A stretch of 64,000 bases of DNA from Gemmatimonadota bacterium. GTDB taxonomy: Bacteria; Gemmatimonadota; Gemmatimonadetes; Longimicrobiales; Gaopeijiaceae. The notes beneath the pieces are model-generated. The model searched no databases. It was not told the DNA's origin and was given only the letters and a program-made list of their open reading frames with translations. The translations under genes and the position numbers were made by a program. Location: NCBI GenBank assembly GCA_022563405.1, contig JADFNK010000003.1:27738-91737 (forward strand), in the 5' to 3' direction. Shown here one piece after another: positions 26,363 to 34,736 of this stretch (within the stretch, counting starts at the first letter, position 1; each line of letters starts with the position of its first letter).

Positions 26363-29300
26363 TTATCCAGCCGATCCACCGGCGCTGGCCTCAAGAGCCT
26401 CTTGAAGCTGCACACCCACAATCGTACTCACGCCGGGTTCCTCCATCGTTACGCCGTAAATCCAGTCGGCGGCCTCGATCGAGCGCGGATTATGTGTGAT
26501 AAGCACGAATTGAGTCTGCTCCTTGAACTCCTGGAGGAGTCGGATGAATCGGCCGATGTTGTTCTCATCCAACGGCGCGTCCACCTCATCGAGAACGCAG
26601 AAGGGACTCGGCTTGACCAGATAGATGCCGAAGAGCAGCGAAAGCGCCGTGAGCGCCCGCTCCCCTCCGGAAAGTAAATCGATACGCTGGGTCTTCTTGC
26701 CCCTGGGCGACGCGTGGATCTCGATCGGAGACTCGAGCGGATCTTCCGGATCCGTAAGCCAGATGTCGGCCTCTCCGCCCTCGAAAAGCCGGATGAACGT
26801 GGCGCGGAAGTTCTTGCGAATCTCTTCGAACGTACCCTCGAACAGGTCGACGGCAGTCTGGTTGATCTTCCGAATGGCGGCCTTCAGGTCGTCACGGGCG
26901 GCAAAGAGATCATCTCTCTGCTCCGAGAGAAAATCGAGCCTGGCGCTCTCCTCCTCGTGCTCCTCCACCGCAAGCATGTTGACGGGTCCGATCCGCTCCA
27001 GCTGGATCACGATGTCCCCCAACTCCGCCTGTAACTCCTCGGGCGAACCCTCCACCGGTTCGGCCTCTTCCAAGAGACGATCGAGCGGCCGTCCCCATTC
27101 GCCCTCCAACCTCTCCTGAATCAAGCCGATGCCGCCCGATACGTCCTGGCGCTCGAGTTCGAGCTGGTGCCGCCGGTCCACGGCCTGGCGCTCTGCGCTC
27201 CGTAGCGAGCGAGCCGCCTGCTCGGCCTCGGCCAGACTTTCTGCCACACGGGTAAGCAACGTACTCCTTTCGTCCAACACCGCGCGGGCGGTGTCCCGCT
27301 CCTCGAAGAGGCGCTCGGTCTCTTTCTTGCCCTCTTCCTGTAATGCGACGGCCGTCGCCACGTCACCCGTCAGAACTTTTTCTTCGGCGTCCAGGTCGGC
27401 CAAACGTTCCTCCTGGACACTACGGTCGAGGGTCAAATCTTCGACACGTTGTGCCACTTGTTTCGCCTCTTCCTCCGCGCGAGCGAGCTCAATCGAGAGC
27501 CGGGCCTCCTCGCCACGTGTGTCCTCCCATTCATCTTGGACCACCGCCAATTCGCCTCGGGAGGCCTCTCGCGCCTCCCGTGTACCGCTTTCCCGGGCGA
27601 GAAGTCGCTCCCGATCCTCTTTGGCGGTCTTGGCACGCTCCATGGCACGGATACGGGTGGCACGGGTCCCTTCGAGCTGTCTCGCGAGTTCGTCCCTGTG
27701 CGTGTCGATACGGGCTCGCTGGTCCACCTGGGCCGCACCCTCGGCACTGGCGGTCCGCAACTCGTCCTGCCTTTCCAGCAGCGCCGTCCGGGCCCGTTCG
27801 ACCGCAACCTCCGTTTCTGCGTATCGAGTCTCTTCCTTCTCCAACGTGTGCTGAGAGGCTGAAGCTTCGGCCTCCGCCTTCAACAACGCAGCACGGAGCA
27901 TCACGAGGTGCTCCATTCGCTCGAGCCGTCCCGATATCATGGAAGGGGTTCCGACTCGAATCAAACCTCGCGGATCGAGAACCGTACCGTCGCGCAACAG
28001 CTTCGGCCGCGCGGAGCGGCCCTCCATCCCAGCGTCGTCGACAAGATCAACCTCACCGAGCAAGGCCTCGACCCAAGGAGCCCCTTCGCCGACGCCACGG
28101 ACAGACTCCAGGAGGGTCCCATCCGCCTTGTCTGGAACACGATCGAGCGGAAGCAGGATCAATCCGCCGCCGCCTTGCCAATCCTCAGAGAACCACCGTA
28201 TCAGGCGATCGGCCGTCTGGCTGTCCCGCACGATCAACGCCTTCACAAGCGTGCCCAAGTAGGCCTCCACCGCCGAGCCCAGCTCAGCTGGAGCCTCGAT
28301 GAAGTTCAAGAGCGACCCCACGACATCCGCATCCCCAAGCGCGAGAACCGCCTCGGTCGCCGGATCGATCCCCTCCAGCCCCAGCTCGAGGGTCTCCAAC
28401 GCGGCTACCTCCGCGTCGATACCCTGCGCGACGCGCACCGCCTGCAGTTCCCCACTCCTCGCCATTTCGAGAGAGGATTTCGCATCCTCCAGTGCGGCCC
28501 GCGCCGAATCCAACTCGGCCTCGGCCTCCTCGACCCCAGCCTCTAGGCCATCGATGCGGCCGGTAAACAGATCTCCCTGCGACTCGAGATCGGAGAGGGC
28601 ATCAGAGGCTTCCGTCAACTCCGCGTCGATCCGCTGGAGGCGGCGCTCGAGTTCCGCAGCTTGGCCTTGCGCCGCGTCTGCGTCACCCTCGAGTTGAGCC
28701 CCCTTTCGGACTGCGTCACGTTCGTGGAGCTCCGTCTCGTCCAAACGAGCGCGCGCATCCTCGAGACGGACACGGACGGACGTCACGATCTCTGCGTGTT
28801 GGGTGACGTCCGCTCGAATCCGCTCCAGTTCCGCATCCCGACCGCCGTGGCGCTCATCCAATGCCGTCAACTCCTCCACCACGACACGCACCCGGGTCTC
28901 CGAGGTGTCTCGGTCCCCTCCGATCTGCCCGAGGCGACGTTGCGCGTATCCTCTTCGCTCCTCCGCCACCGCAAGATCACGTTCCCACTCGACGAGGCTC
29001 TCCCCTAATTCGCTCAGGGCTCCCGCCGCCTCGGCCCTGGATCGCTCCGCATCCACCTCTTCCAGGCGCAACGTCTCGACAGTCACTTCGGCGGTCCTGA
29101 GTTCGGCCACCATTCCTTGGCCGGTTTCTCGGCCTCCGTCCAGAGCCTTGTCCAGCTCCGACAAGCGATCCCGTAGCCTTCCCAGGTCGTGACCCACCAC
29201 GGATACTTCAACGGCCAGGCGCCGCTCTCGCAGTGTCTTGTAGCGCTCGGCCTTACCCTTCTGCCGGGCCAAGGACCGAACTTTGGTCTCGATTTCGCCG

Positions 29301-29884
29301 ATCACGTCCTCCAGCCGTGTCAGGTCCCGCTCGGCGTGCTCGAGGCGTCTCATCGCCGCCTTGCGGCGGTCCTTGTACTTGCCGATCCCCGAGGCCTCTT
29401 CGAAGAGTTGCCGGCGCTCCTCCGCCCGATCCGACAAGATCGCGTCGATCATTCGGTTCTCGATGACCGAATAGGCGTTGGCGCCGAGCCCGGTATCGCG
29501 GCAGACGTCCAACACATCACGAAGCCGACACGAAGAGCGGTTCAGAAAATAGTCGCTCCTTCCGTCTCGGTAGACGGTCCGTCCGATCTCGACCTCCTTG
29601 AAGGCCACAGGCAGCGCGCCGTCTTCATTGGAAACCACCATGGTGACCGATCCCCGGTTGACCGGCCGGCGATTCAAGGATCCTTGGAAGATGGCCTCCT
29701 CCATCTTTCCACCACGGATGGCCGAAGGACGCTGCTCCCCCAACACCCAGCGGATGGCATCGCTGATATTGGATTTCCCGCATCCGTTGGGGCCAACGAC
29801 GGCGGTGATCCCTTCATGAAAGTCGATGACGGTGGCGTCGGCGAAGGACTTGAACCCATGAATGCGGAGGGATCGAAGCTTCAT
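26363..29884 (-). CDS. smc: chromosome segregation ATPase SMC
   Basis: A 1173-residue protein of typical length. The N-terminal ATPase half has Walker A GPNGCGKSN. Two long coiled coils (about 170-480 and 660-1000) flank a hinge domain around 500-640. The C-terminal half has the ABC signature LLSGGERALTALSLLF and Walker B FCVLDEVDAPLDENN. SMC with ScpA/ScpB compacts and resolves chromosomes. Its start overlaps nothing upstream except the stop of the next gene by 4 bases (ATGA), so the two are translationally linked. Confidence 0.97.
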   Translation of the reverse strand: MKLRSLRIHGFKSFADATVIDFHEGITAVVGPNGCGKSNISDAIRWVLGEQRPSAIRGGKMEEAIFQGSLNRRPVNRGSVTMVVSNEDGALPVAFKEVEIGRTVYRDGRSDYFLNRSSCRLRDVLDVCRDTGLGANAYSVIENRMIDAILSDRAEERRQLFEEASGIGKYKDRRKAAMRRLEHAERDLTRLEDVIGEIETKVRSLARQKGKAERYKTLRERRLAVEVSVVGHDLGRLRDRLSELDKALDGGRETGQGMVAELRTAEVTVETLRLEEVDAERSRAEAAGALSELGESLVEWERDLAVAEERRGYAQRRLGQIGGDRDTSETRVRVVVEELTALDERHGGRDAELERIRADVTQHAEIVTSVRVRLEDARARLDETELHERDAVRKGAQLEGDADAAQGQAAELERRLQRIDAELTEASDALSDLESQGDLFTGRIDGLEAGVEEAEAELDSARAALEDAKSSLEMARSGELQAVRVAQGIDAEVAALETLELGLEGIDPATEAVLALGDADVVGSLLNFIEAPAELGSAVEAYLGTLVKALIVRDSQTADRLIRWFSEDWQGGGGLILLPLDRVPDKADGTLLESVRGVGEGAPWVEALLGEVDLVDDAGMEGRSARPKLLRDGTVLDPRGLIRVGTPSMISGRLERMEHLVMLRAALLKAEAEASASQHTLEKEETRYAETEVAVERARTALLERQDELRTASAEGAAQVDQRARIDTHRDELARQLEGTRATRIRAMERAKTAKEDRERLLARESGTREAREASRGELAVVQDEWEDTRGEEARLSIELARAEEEAKQVAQRVEDLTLDRSVQEERLADLDAEEKVLTGDVATAVALQEEGKKETERLFEERDTARAVLDERSTLLTRVAESLAEAEQAARSLRSAERQAVDRRHQLELERQDVSGGIGLIQERLEGEWGRPLDRLLEEAEPVEGSPEELQAELGDIVIQLERIGPVNMLAVEEHEEESARLDFLSEQRDDLFAARDDLKAAIRKINQTAVDLFEGTFEEIRKNFRATFIRLFEGGEADIWLTDPEDPLESPIEIHASPRGKKTQRIDLLSGGERALTALSLLFGIYLVKPSPFCVLDEVDAPLDENNIGRFIRLLQEFKEQTQFVLITHNPRSIEAADWIYGVTMEEPGVSTIVGVQLQEALEASAGGSAG

Positions 29885-31827
29885 TCAGGCACTATTCCCC
29901 GTCGAGACGTCAGAACCAGTTCTCCGATGTCGGCGTCGTTGATCATCCGTCCCATCTCTTCAGCCTCGAGCTCATCCCGGAAAGCTCCGCCGTATACGCG
30001 CTCGCGGGTCGTGCCATCCGCAAGCACGACCTGGAGCGAGTACGCCGGTATCGAAGCCCGAGCCAACGCCTGGATCCTGCCTTGTGCATTCACCGCCGAA
30101 GTATACTCGCCGAAATAAAACGCGTATGGAGCGTCGCGCACCAACCAATCGTCTGGGTTCTCACGATCCATGGACACAGCGATGGGGTCCTTGAGAGCAG
30201 TCGCCTCCGCAACGCTGTATGCGGGACCGGCGTGGAGCGCAAACTGGAGCCTTCCGTTCACGTCCAAGGGGGTTACGAAGAAGAGAAGATTCGGAAGCCG
30301 ACCCCGCAGAGCATTCGCGGTGCTCAAAGGAGTCTCCATGTCAAATGACAGGTCGAGCAACAACGCGTAGCTCATGATTTCGGTTTGAGAACCCGGTAAG
30401 ACCACAGGGGGGGGGACGTAGGAAGAAGCGACTCGGGCCCGGTCAGGAGGTGTAACCCCGGGAACGTTGATGAGCCCGAAGTATGCGATTCCGAGGAATC
30501 CACCCCCCCCGACGACGGACGTCGCAATCACGAACAGCATCAGACGTACAAAGAGATCACGCCTCTTTTGCCGCCTCAACCGGGCGAGACCCCTGTAGCC
30601 CTGCGGAGCTTTCCCTTTCGTTTCGGCCGCCTCCCCCCGCTCCTGCGTCGGAGCAACCTCGACACCAAACGCGGCGGCAAAACCGACCTCCGCTGCAGAA
30701 TCCTCAGCCCCCGGCTCCGGCAGCGCATCGGGAGCCAGAGCCGGTTCGCCTGGCCCGACCACCGCGCCGGGCCCGGAATCAGCGGGATCGGCCGCTTCGA
30801 GGTCCAGAGCCGCTAAATCACTGGTATCGGTCGCGTCAGCACCGGCTGACTCCAGATCCCCCGTACTCTCTCCCTCGGCGTCGGCGAGCGTCGGCAACTC
30901 CACATCGAGCGAGGCCGCTATCTCCGCTTCGTCCGGGGAAGGCGGGGCCTGACCCGGATCCAACCCCACCTCCGGCGAGTCCTCTGAGTCGTACTGTGCC
31001 CCCTCCAGGCCCGAAACGCTCAAAACATCGGATGTCTCAGACGGATCATCGGTGGGGACGCCCACCGGGGCCTCAACCGCCGGGGCCTCAACCTCGGGCG
31101 CCTCAACCTCGGGCAGCCCGGGTAATGCCTCAGCGGAAAGAACGTCGTCGTCCACTGTGTCGGGCAGCCCGGGCGCCACGTCGACAGCGGCCACGTCACC
31201 CCCTGGATCCTCACTCACGACCGGCGGAGCATCTCCGTTCGCCGGGCCCAGCACCGCGATCAGCGGTCCCGATTCGCTCCCCAGGATGGCATTGACATCC
31301 TTCGATGGCGGAGCGAGCACCAAGACGCCTTCGGCCCGTTTGGTCATGGCCTCCACACCCGGCGTGCCAGTCGACACGTGAAAAACGAGTGTGGCTCCCG
31401 CCTCCCTGCACCCTCGAATCACCATGTCCCACTTGGCGTGTTCCAGCACGTCGGCGACTTCGGTAACCGGGGTTCCGGCGGGGGCGAGCATCAGCCCATC
31501 TTCGACACGTTCTGTGATTCGCGGAGCCGACGCTCCGTAGAGCACCATGTCGGACACACCCTCGCCGTTCTCGACACCTGCGACCTCATGTAGCACCGGA
31601 TCATCGAGGCATGCATCCGCGAGAATGATGCGGCGGCCCGATGCGGCCCATCGCTTAGCCACCGCAAAGCTCGCCTGCGCCCCCCAGTCGCGGTCGATCT
31701 CGGAATCGACGAGAATGACGACACAAGCGGATACGGAGTCCCCGTCATCGAGAGCGGACTCGATCTCCGCGGGTAAATTCCCAGCGGCCGGATCTATGGG
31801 CTGCCAGGCCTGATTTTCTGGATTCAT
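29881..31827 (-). CDS. membrane protein with P-loop-like N-domain and SPOR-like C-terminus
   Basis: About 648 residues. Residues 10-210 resemble a ParA/CpsD-type Rossmann fold (ACVVILVDSEIDRDWGAQ, RIILADACLDDPVLHEV) but without a recognisable Walker A lysine. Residues 210-400 are a low-complexity Pro/Glu/Asp/Ala region. A basic stretch and a single membrane helix follow (LFVIATSVVGGGGFLGIAYF). The C-terminal part ends with YSLQVVLADGTTRERVYGGA and then ELEAEEMGRM, like a SPOR peptidoglycan-binding module. It overlaps the smc start by 4 bases. Start uncertain: ATG 31878 is an alternative. Link to division or envelope assembly is inference. Confidence 0.6.
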   Translation of the reverse strand: MNPENQAWQPIDPAAGNLPAEIESALDDGDSVSACVVILVDSEIDRDWGAQASFAVAKRWAASGRRIILADACLDDPVLHEVAGVENGEGVSDMVLYGASAPRITERVEDGLMLAPAGTPVTEVADVLEHAKWDMVIRGCREAGATLVFHVSTGTPGVEAMTKRAEGVLVLAPPSKDVNAILGSESGPLIAVLGPANGDAPPVVSEDPGGDVAAVDVAPGLPDTVDDDVLSAEALPGLPEVEAPEVEAPAVEAPVGVPTDDPSETSDVLSVSGLEGAQYDSEDSPEVGLDPGQAPPSPDEAEIAASLDVELPTLADAEGESTGDLESAGADATDTSDLAALDLEAADPADSGPGAVVGPGEPALAPDALPEPGAEDSAAEVGFAAAFGVEVAPTQERGEAAETKGKAPQGYRGLARLRRQKRRDLFVRLMLFVIATSVVGGGGFLGIAYFGLINVPGVTPPDRARVASSYVPPPVVLPGSQTEIMSYALLLDLSFDMETPLSTANALRGRLPNLLFFVTPLDVNGRLQFALHAGPAYSVAEATALKDPIAVSMDRENPDDWLVRDAPYAFYFGEYTSAVNAQGRIQALARASIPAYSLQVVLADGTTRERVYGGAFRDELEAEEMGRMINDADIGELVLTSRRGIVPE

Positions 31828-31940
31828 CCGTGTGTTCTCGACGTGACGATCACTCCGCCCCATGGGTCGCCGATCCATGAGAAGAACGACCTCGAAGCGG
31901 CCACCCGCTCAACGGGGCAAGGTAACCCGGCCTCAATACC

Positions 31941-31968
31941 CACCGGAAGCTACACCACCGGAAGCTAC
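31941..31968. repeat. 13-bp direct repeat
   Basis: CACCGGAAGCTAC occurs at 31941-31953 and again at 31956-31968, spaced two bases apart. It lies in the 173-base gap between rsfS and the SPOR-like gene, which otherwise shows no gene. Confidence 0.6.
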
Positions 31969-32000
31969 CCTTCGATGGGGACAGCTGTAAACAGGCGAGA

Positions 32001-32372
32001 TCAGCCGTCGAAGTCGAGCCTTGGAGCATCTCCCCAAAGTACTTCCAACTGATAGAATTGGCGCGCCTCTTCGTGGAACACGTGGACGACGAAGTCGATG
32101 TAGTCGATCAATACCCACCGACCACCTTGGAGGCCTTCGATATGTTCCGGCCGGATTTCTTTCTTCTTCAATTGGTCGACGATGTTTTCGGCGATCGCTT
32201 TCACCTGTACATCGGACCGACCTGAGACGAGCAAGAAATAGTCTGTCGCACCCCATAGGCTAGCCAGATCCAGAGCGACGACGTTGGTCGCCTTGAGCTC
32301 CAGAGCCAGCTCCGCCGCTCGTTCGACGGCCTCAGTGACTTCTGGCCGTGCTCTCTTGGGGGCTACCGACAC
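32001..32372 (-). CDS. rsfS: ribosome silencing factor RsfS
   Basis: A 123-residue protein of the RsfS/Iojap family. It has ALDLASLWGATDYFLLVSG, then GRWVLIDYIDFVVHVFHEEA and FYQLEVLWGDAP, the most conserved block. It binds ribosomal protein L14 and blocks subunit joining when nutrients are scarce. It is 19 bases downstream of rplI in a ribosomal-protein cluster. Length is normal. Confidence 0.95.
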   Translation of the reverse strand: MSVAPKRARPEVTEAVERAAELALELKATNVVALDLASLWGATDYFLLVSGRSDVQVKAIAENIVDQLKKKEIRPEHIEGLQGGRWVLIDYIDFVVHVFHEEARQFYQLEVLWGDAPRLDFDG

Positions 32373-32391
32373 GTGGGGCCTTGGTGAAAGG

Positions 32392-32847
32392 TTATTCTTC
32401 GCCCCTTTCCACCTGGACCTCGATCTCTACGTCGACTTGGCTATGGAGGCGGACGACAACATTCGCGGTGCCCAGCATCTTGAGAGGCTCATCGAGCATC
32501 ACGATCCGGCGATCCACCTCGAAGTCCAGTTCGCCCTGGTTGAGTCGATCCGCCACGTCTGCGTTGGTGACCGCCCCGAATAGCTTTCCATCCTCGCCAG
32601 CGCGAACATGGAACACCATGGAGATTCCTTCTAACAGCGACGCGCGGCGGCGAGCCTCCAGGTAGTCGTGTTTCGCATGCTCCTCGGCTTCCCCCCGCTC
32701 CCGTTCCAATCTCCGTAAATTGGCTCCGCTGGCGAGAAAGGCCAGGCCCTGAGGGATGAGGTAATTCCGCGCGTAACCCGCCTTGACGTCGACGACATCA
32801 CCTTGACCCCCGAGCCGGTCAACCGTCTTTCTAAGAATGAGCTTCAT
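32392..32847 (-). CDS. rplI: 50S ribosomal protein L9
   Basis: 151 residues. The N-terminal RNA-binding domain has MKLILRKTVDRLGGQGDVVD and VKAGYARNYLIPQGLA. A long connecting helix (45-75) leads to the C-terminal domain with GKLFGAVTNADVADRL. The ATG preceded by GGAGAAGG is the start; a TTG directly before it was rejected. The usual bacterial S6-S18-L9 order is kept, with a DUF2232-type membrane protein gene between. Confidence 0.97.
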   Translation of the reverse strand: MKLILRKTVDRLGGQGDVVDVKAGYARNYLIPQGLAFLASGANLRRLERERGEAEEHAKHDYLEARRRASLLEGISMVFHVRAGEDGKLFGAVTNADVADRLNQGELDFEVDRRIVMLDEPLKMLGTANVVVRLHSQVDVEIEVQVERGEE

Positions 32848-32861
32848 CAATCCTTCTCCAT

Positions 32862-33857
32862 CTACGATTTACCGCCGGCGATCGCCCTGGCCTTCGACCG
32901 GAGGTCGAACCAGGTATCACCCACGCCTACGAGCAGGGCGCCCGAAATCATCACGGGCCAGAGGAACAACATTCCGACCACCAAGAAAAGAAAACCAAAA
33001 CCTGTCAGGCCGCCACTGAGAAAGAGTAACACTCCCGCTCCGCGCATGGCATAGAGCCCGCCCATGAATACGACAGCGTTTCCACCTCCGCTCGTCCATC
33101 CCTCTCCCGTACCGAAAACGACCAACGTGAGACCGATCAACAACAGCCACACGAGGTGATCATTAAACCGGAAGTCGCGAAGTGGCCCCAAGCCCGGCCC
33201 ACTCCCAGCTGAGAGCCTCACGTACGCCCACCATGCGACCGCCAAGCCCGCCAGAGAGGACAATCCCAGAAGAGCCGGGAAAAACCCTGCGAACTGCCTG
33301 GTCAACTCGTAGGCCGTATTCAGACCGGCCGTAGTGTACGCCTCGGGGTCGCTCAGTATCAACCCCTGTGCGATGACGCTGGCACTCCGCATCAACCCCT
33401 CGGTAATGAGCCAATCCACGAGGGCCCATGAACCCGGCCGGACCGTCAGCAGCAGGCCTACCAGTGCAGTGGTCGCGGCAACAGCAGCCAACGCGCGAGG
33501 GAAAAATCGGCTCCGGGGCCAGCGCATAGTCAGCACGACAAACCAACCGGCAAGCACGATGGCCCACCCACGTTCGAAATACCAGACGCCTCCGCGCGCC
33601 GGCACACCCACAGCGACGAAGACCGCGAAAACCGCCGCCACCGCAACTGGCATCCTACGCAAACCGAGCATCATAGTGAGCGCAAGGAATGGAAAGGCCA
33701 CCAACACCCCTGCGCTGATGGACAGGGAAACGATGAGGAAAAGAATGAAGGTAACGAACAGAAGACCCACAACCCTGGGCCAGGTTGCCTCCTCAGGCAG
33801 CGCTTCCTCAGGCACCGCCTCATCAGGCCCCGCACCCCCCGCACTCGACTGGACCAA
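32862..33857 (-). CDS. DUF2232/YybS-like integral membrane protein
   Basis: A 331-residue protein with about eight membrane helices. A Pro/Glu/Ala-rich N-terminal tail of 25 residues precedes the first helix (VVGLLFVTFILFLIVSLSI). The final third contains AVVFMGGLYAMRGAGVLLF and FLFLVVGMLFLWPVM. YybS-type proteins are commonly encoded between rpsR and rplI, and the position here matches. Molecular function is unknown. It starts 8 bases after the S6-S18 stop. Confidence 0.8.
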   Translation of the reverse strand: MVQSSAGGAGPDEAVPEEALPEEATWPRVVGLLFVTFILFLIVSLSISAGVLVAFPFLALTMMLGLRRMPVAVAAVFAVFVAVGVPARGGVWYFERGWAIVLAGWFVVLTMRWPRSRFFPRALAAVAATTALVGLLLTVRPGSWALVDWLITEGLMRSASVIAQGLILSDPEAYTTAGLNTAYELTRQFAGFFPALLGLSSLAGLAVAWWAYVRLSAGSGPGLGPLRDFRFNDHLVWLLLIGLTLVVFGTGEGWTSGGGNAVVFMGGLYAMRGAGVLLFLSGGLTGFGFLFLVVGMLFLWPVMISGALLVGVGDTWFDLRSKARAIAGGKS

Positions 33858-33865
33858 CGAAGTTT

Positions 33866-34561
33866 CTAGGCCTCGTGATCCCGGATATACGGGATCAGCG
33901 CCAGATAACGAGCTCGCTTGATCGCCCGTCCGAGATCACGCTGAAAACGGGCGGTCACCTTCGTCGTTCGTTTGGGCAGTATCTTGCCCTGCTCCGTCAT
34001 GAAGTGCGAAAGCGTCGAAACATCCTTGTAGTTCAGCAGTTCGATGACCGGCCCCTCCATACGACGACGACGTCCGCGGCCTCCGCTGAACTCGGGAGGG
34101 CTGAACCCCCTATCACCATCCCCCTCTTCACTGCGGGCATCCTCACTGGAGCCCTCATCGTCGTCCTTGTCCTTGCCCTTGTCCTCGTCCTCGTCCTTGT
34201 CGCTCTTGTCGTCCTCGTCCCCCTCGGCGCGCGAAGGACGCGCTGCCCCGAGCAAGGAGTGTCCGGTTGTCGGCTCTCCCTCATTGAGCACGATCAAGTA
34301 TCGAAGCAGCTCCGCGTCGAGTCTGAGCATACGCTCGAACTCCGGGAGGCCACCGGTCTCGGCCCGGACCTGTGCGACGACGTAATATCCGCTGTTCTGT
34401 TTTTGCACGGGGTACGCCATCTGCCGCACACCCCAGTGATCGACCTCAACAACCTCGCCACTCTTCTCCAGCACGAGCGGATGGAATTTATCGAGCTTCT
34501 TGTTGACCGCGTCCTCGTCGAGGGTCGCGTCGAAAATGTAGACGATCTCGTACAAACGCAT
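33866..34561 (-). CDS. fused ribosomal proteins S6 and S18
   Basis: One 231-codon frame holds two ribosomal proteins. Residues 1-100 are S6 (MRLYEIVYIFDATLDEDAV; WGVRQMAYPVQKQNSGYYVV; LRLDAELLRYLIVLNE). Residues 101-160 are a linker rich in Asp, Glu, Lys and Gly. Residues 161-231 are S18 (NYKDVSTLSHFMTEQGKI; RTTKVTARFQRDLGRAIKRA; ALIPYI). S6 and S18 bind each other on the 30S platform. They are normally separate, adjacent genes, so fusion keeps natural partners together. A Met at residue 168 could start S18 alone, but I see no ribosome site before it. S18 cysteines of the zinc-binding type are absent. Cleavage after translation is possible. Confidence 0.9.
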   Translation of the reverse strand: MRLYEIVYIFDATLDEDAVNKKLDKFHPLVLEKSGEVVEVDHWGVRQMAYPVQKQNSGYYVVAQVRAETGGLPEFERMLRLDAELLRYLIVLNEGEPTTGHSLLGAARPSRAEGDEDDKSDKDEDEDKGKDKDDDEGSSEDARSEEGDGDRGFSPPEFSGGRGRRRRMEGPVIELLNYKDVSTLSHFMTEQGKILPKRTTKVTARFQRDLGRAIKRARYLALIPYIRDHEA

Positions 34562-34584
34562 TTCTGACTCCCATGGTCCGTTAG

Positions 34585-34635
34585 AAAAAGACGGGCCCCG
34601 CCGTTCTGGCGGAGCGGGACGAGCCCTTCAATATA
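34585..34635 (-). promoter_or_regulatory. rpsF leader: -10-like box, GC hairpin and U-run
   Basis: On the minus strand a TATATT (34635-34630) is followed by GGGCTCGTCCC and an 8-bp hairpin (34615-34608 with 34602-34595, loop AGAAC). Then come CCGTC and five T residues (34589-34585), ending 23 bases before the S6 start. It could be an intrinsic terminator after hppA. Because it lies between the only promoter-like box and rpsF, an attenuator or S6:S18-binding leader with a CCG-containing bulge is at least as likely. Structure is drawn by eye. Confidence 0.45.
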
Positions 34636-34736
34636 GGCTTTGCATAAGTCTTTGGTACCCCTGGCCTGAACCTTGGCTGGACTCGGGCCTGAGCTGGGTT
34701 GGACCTGCTGGAACTCATCTGGCCCTCGGCTACGCC

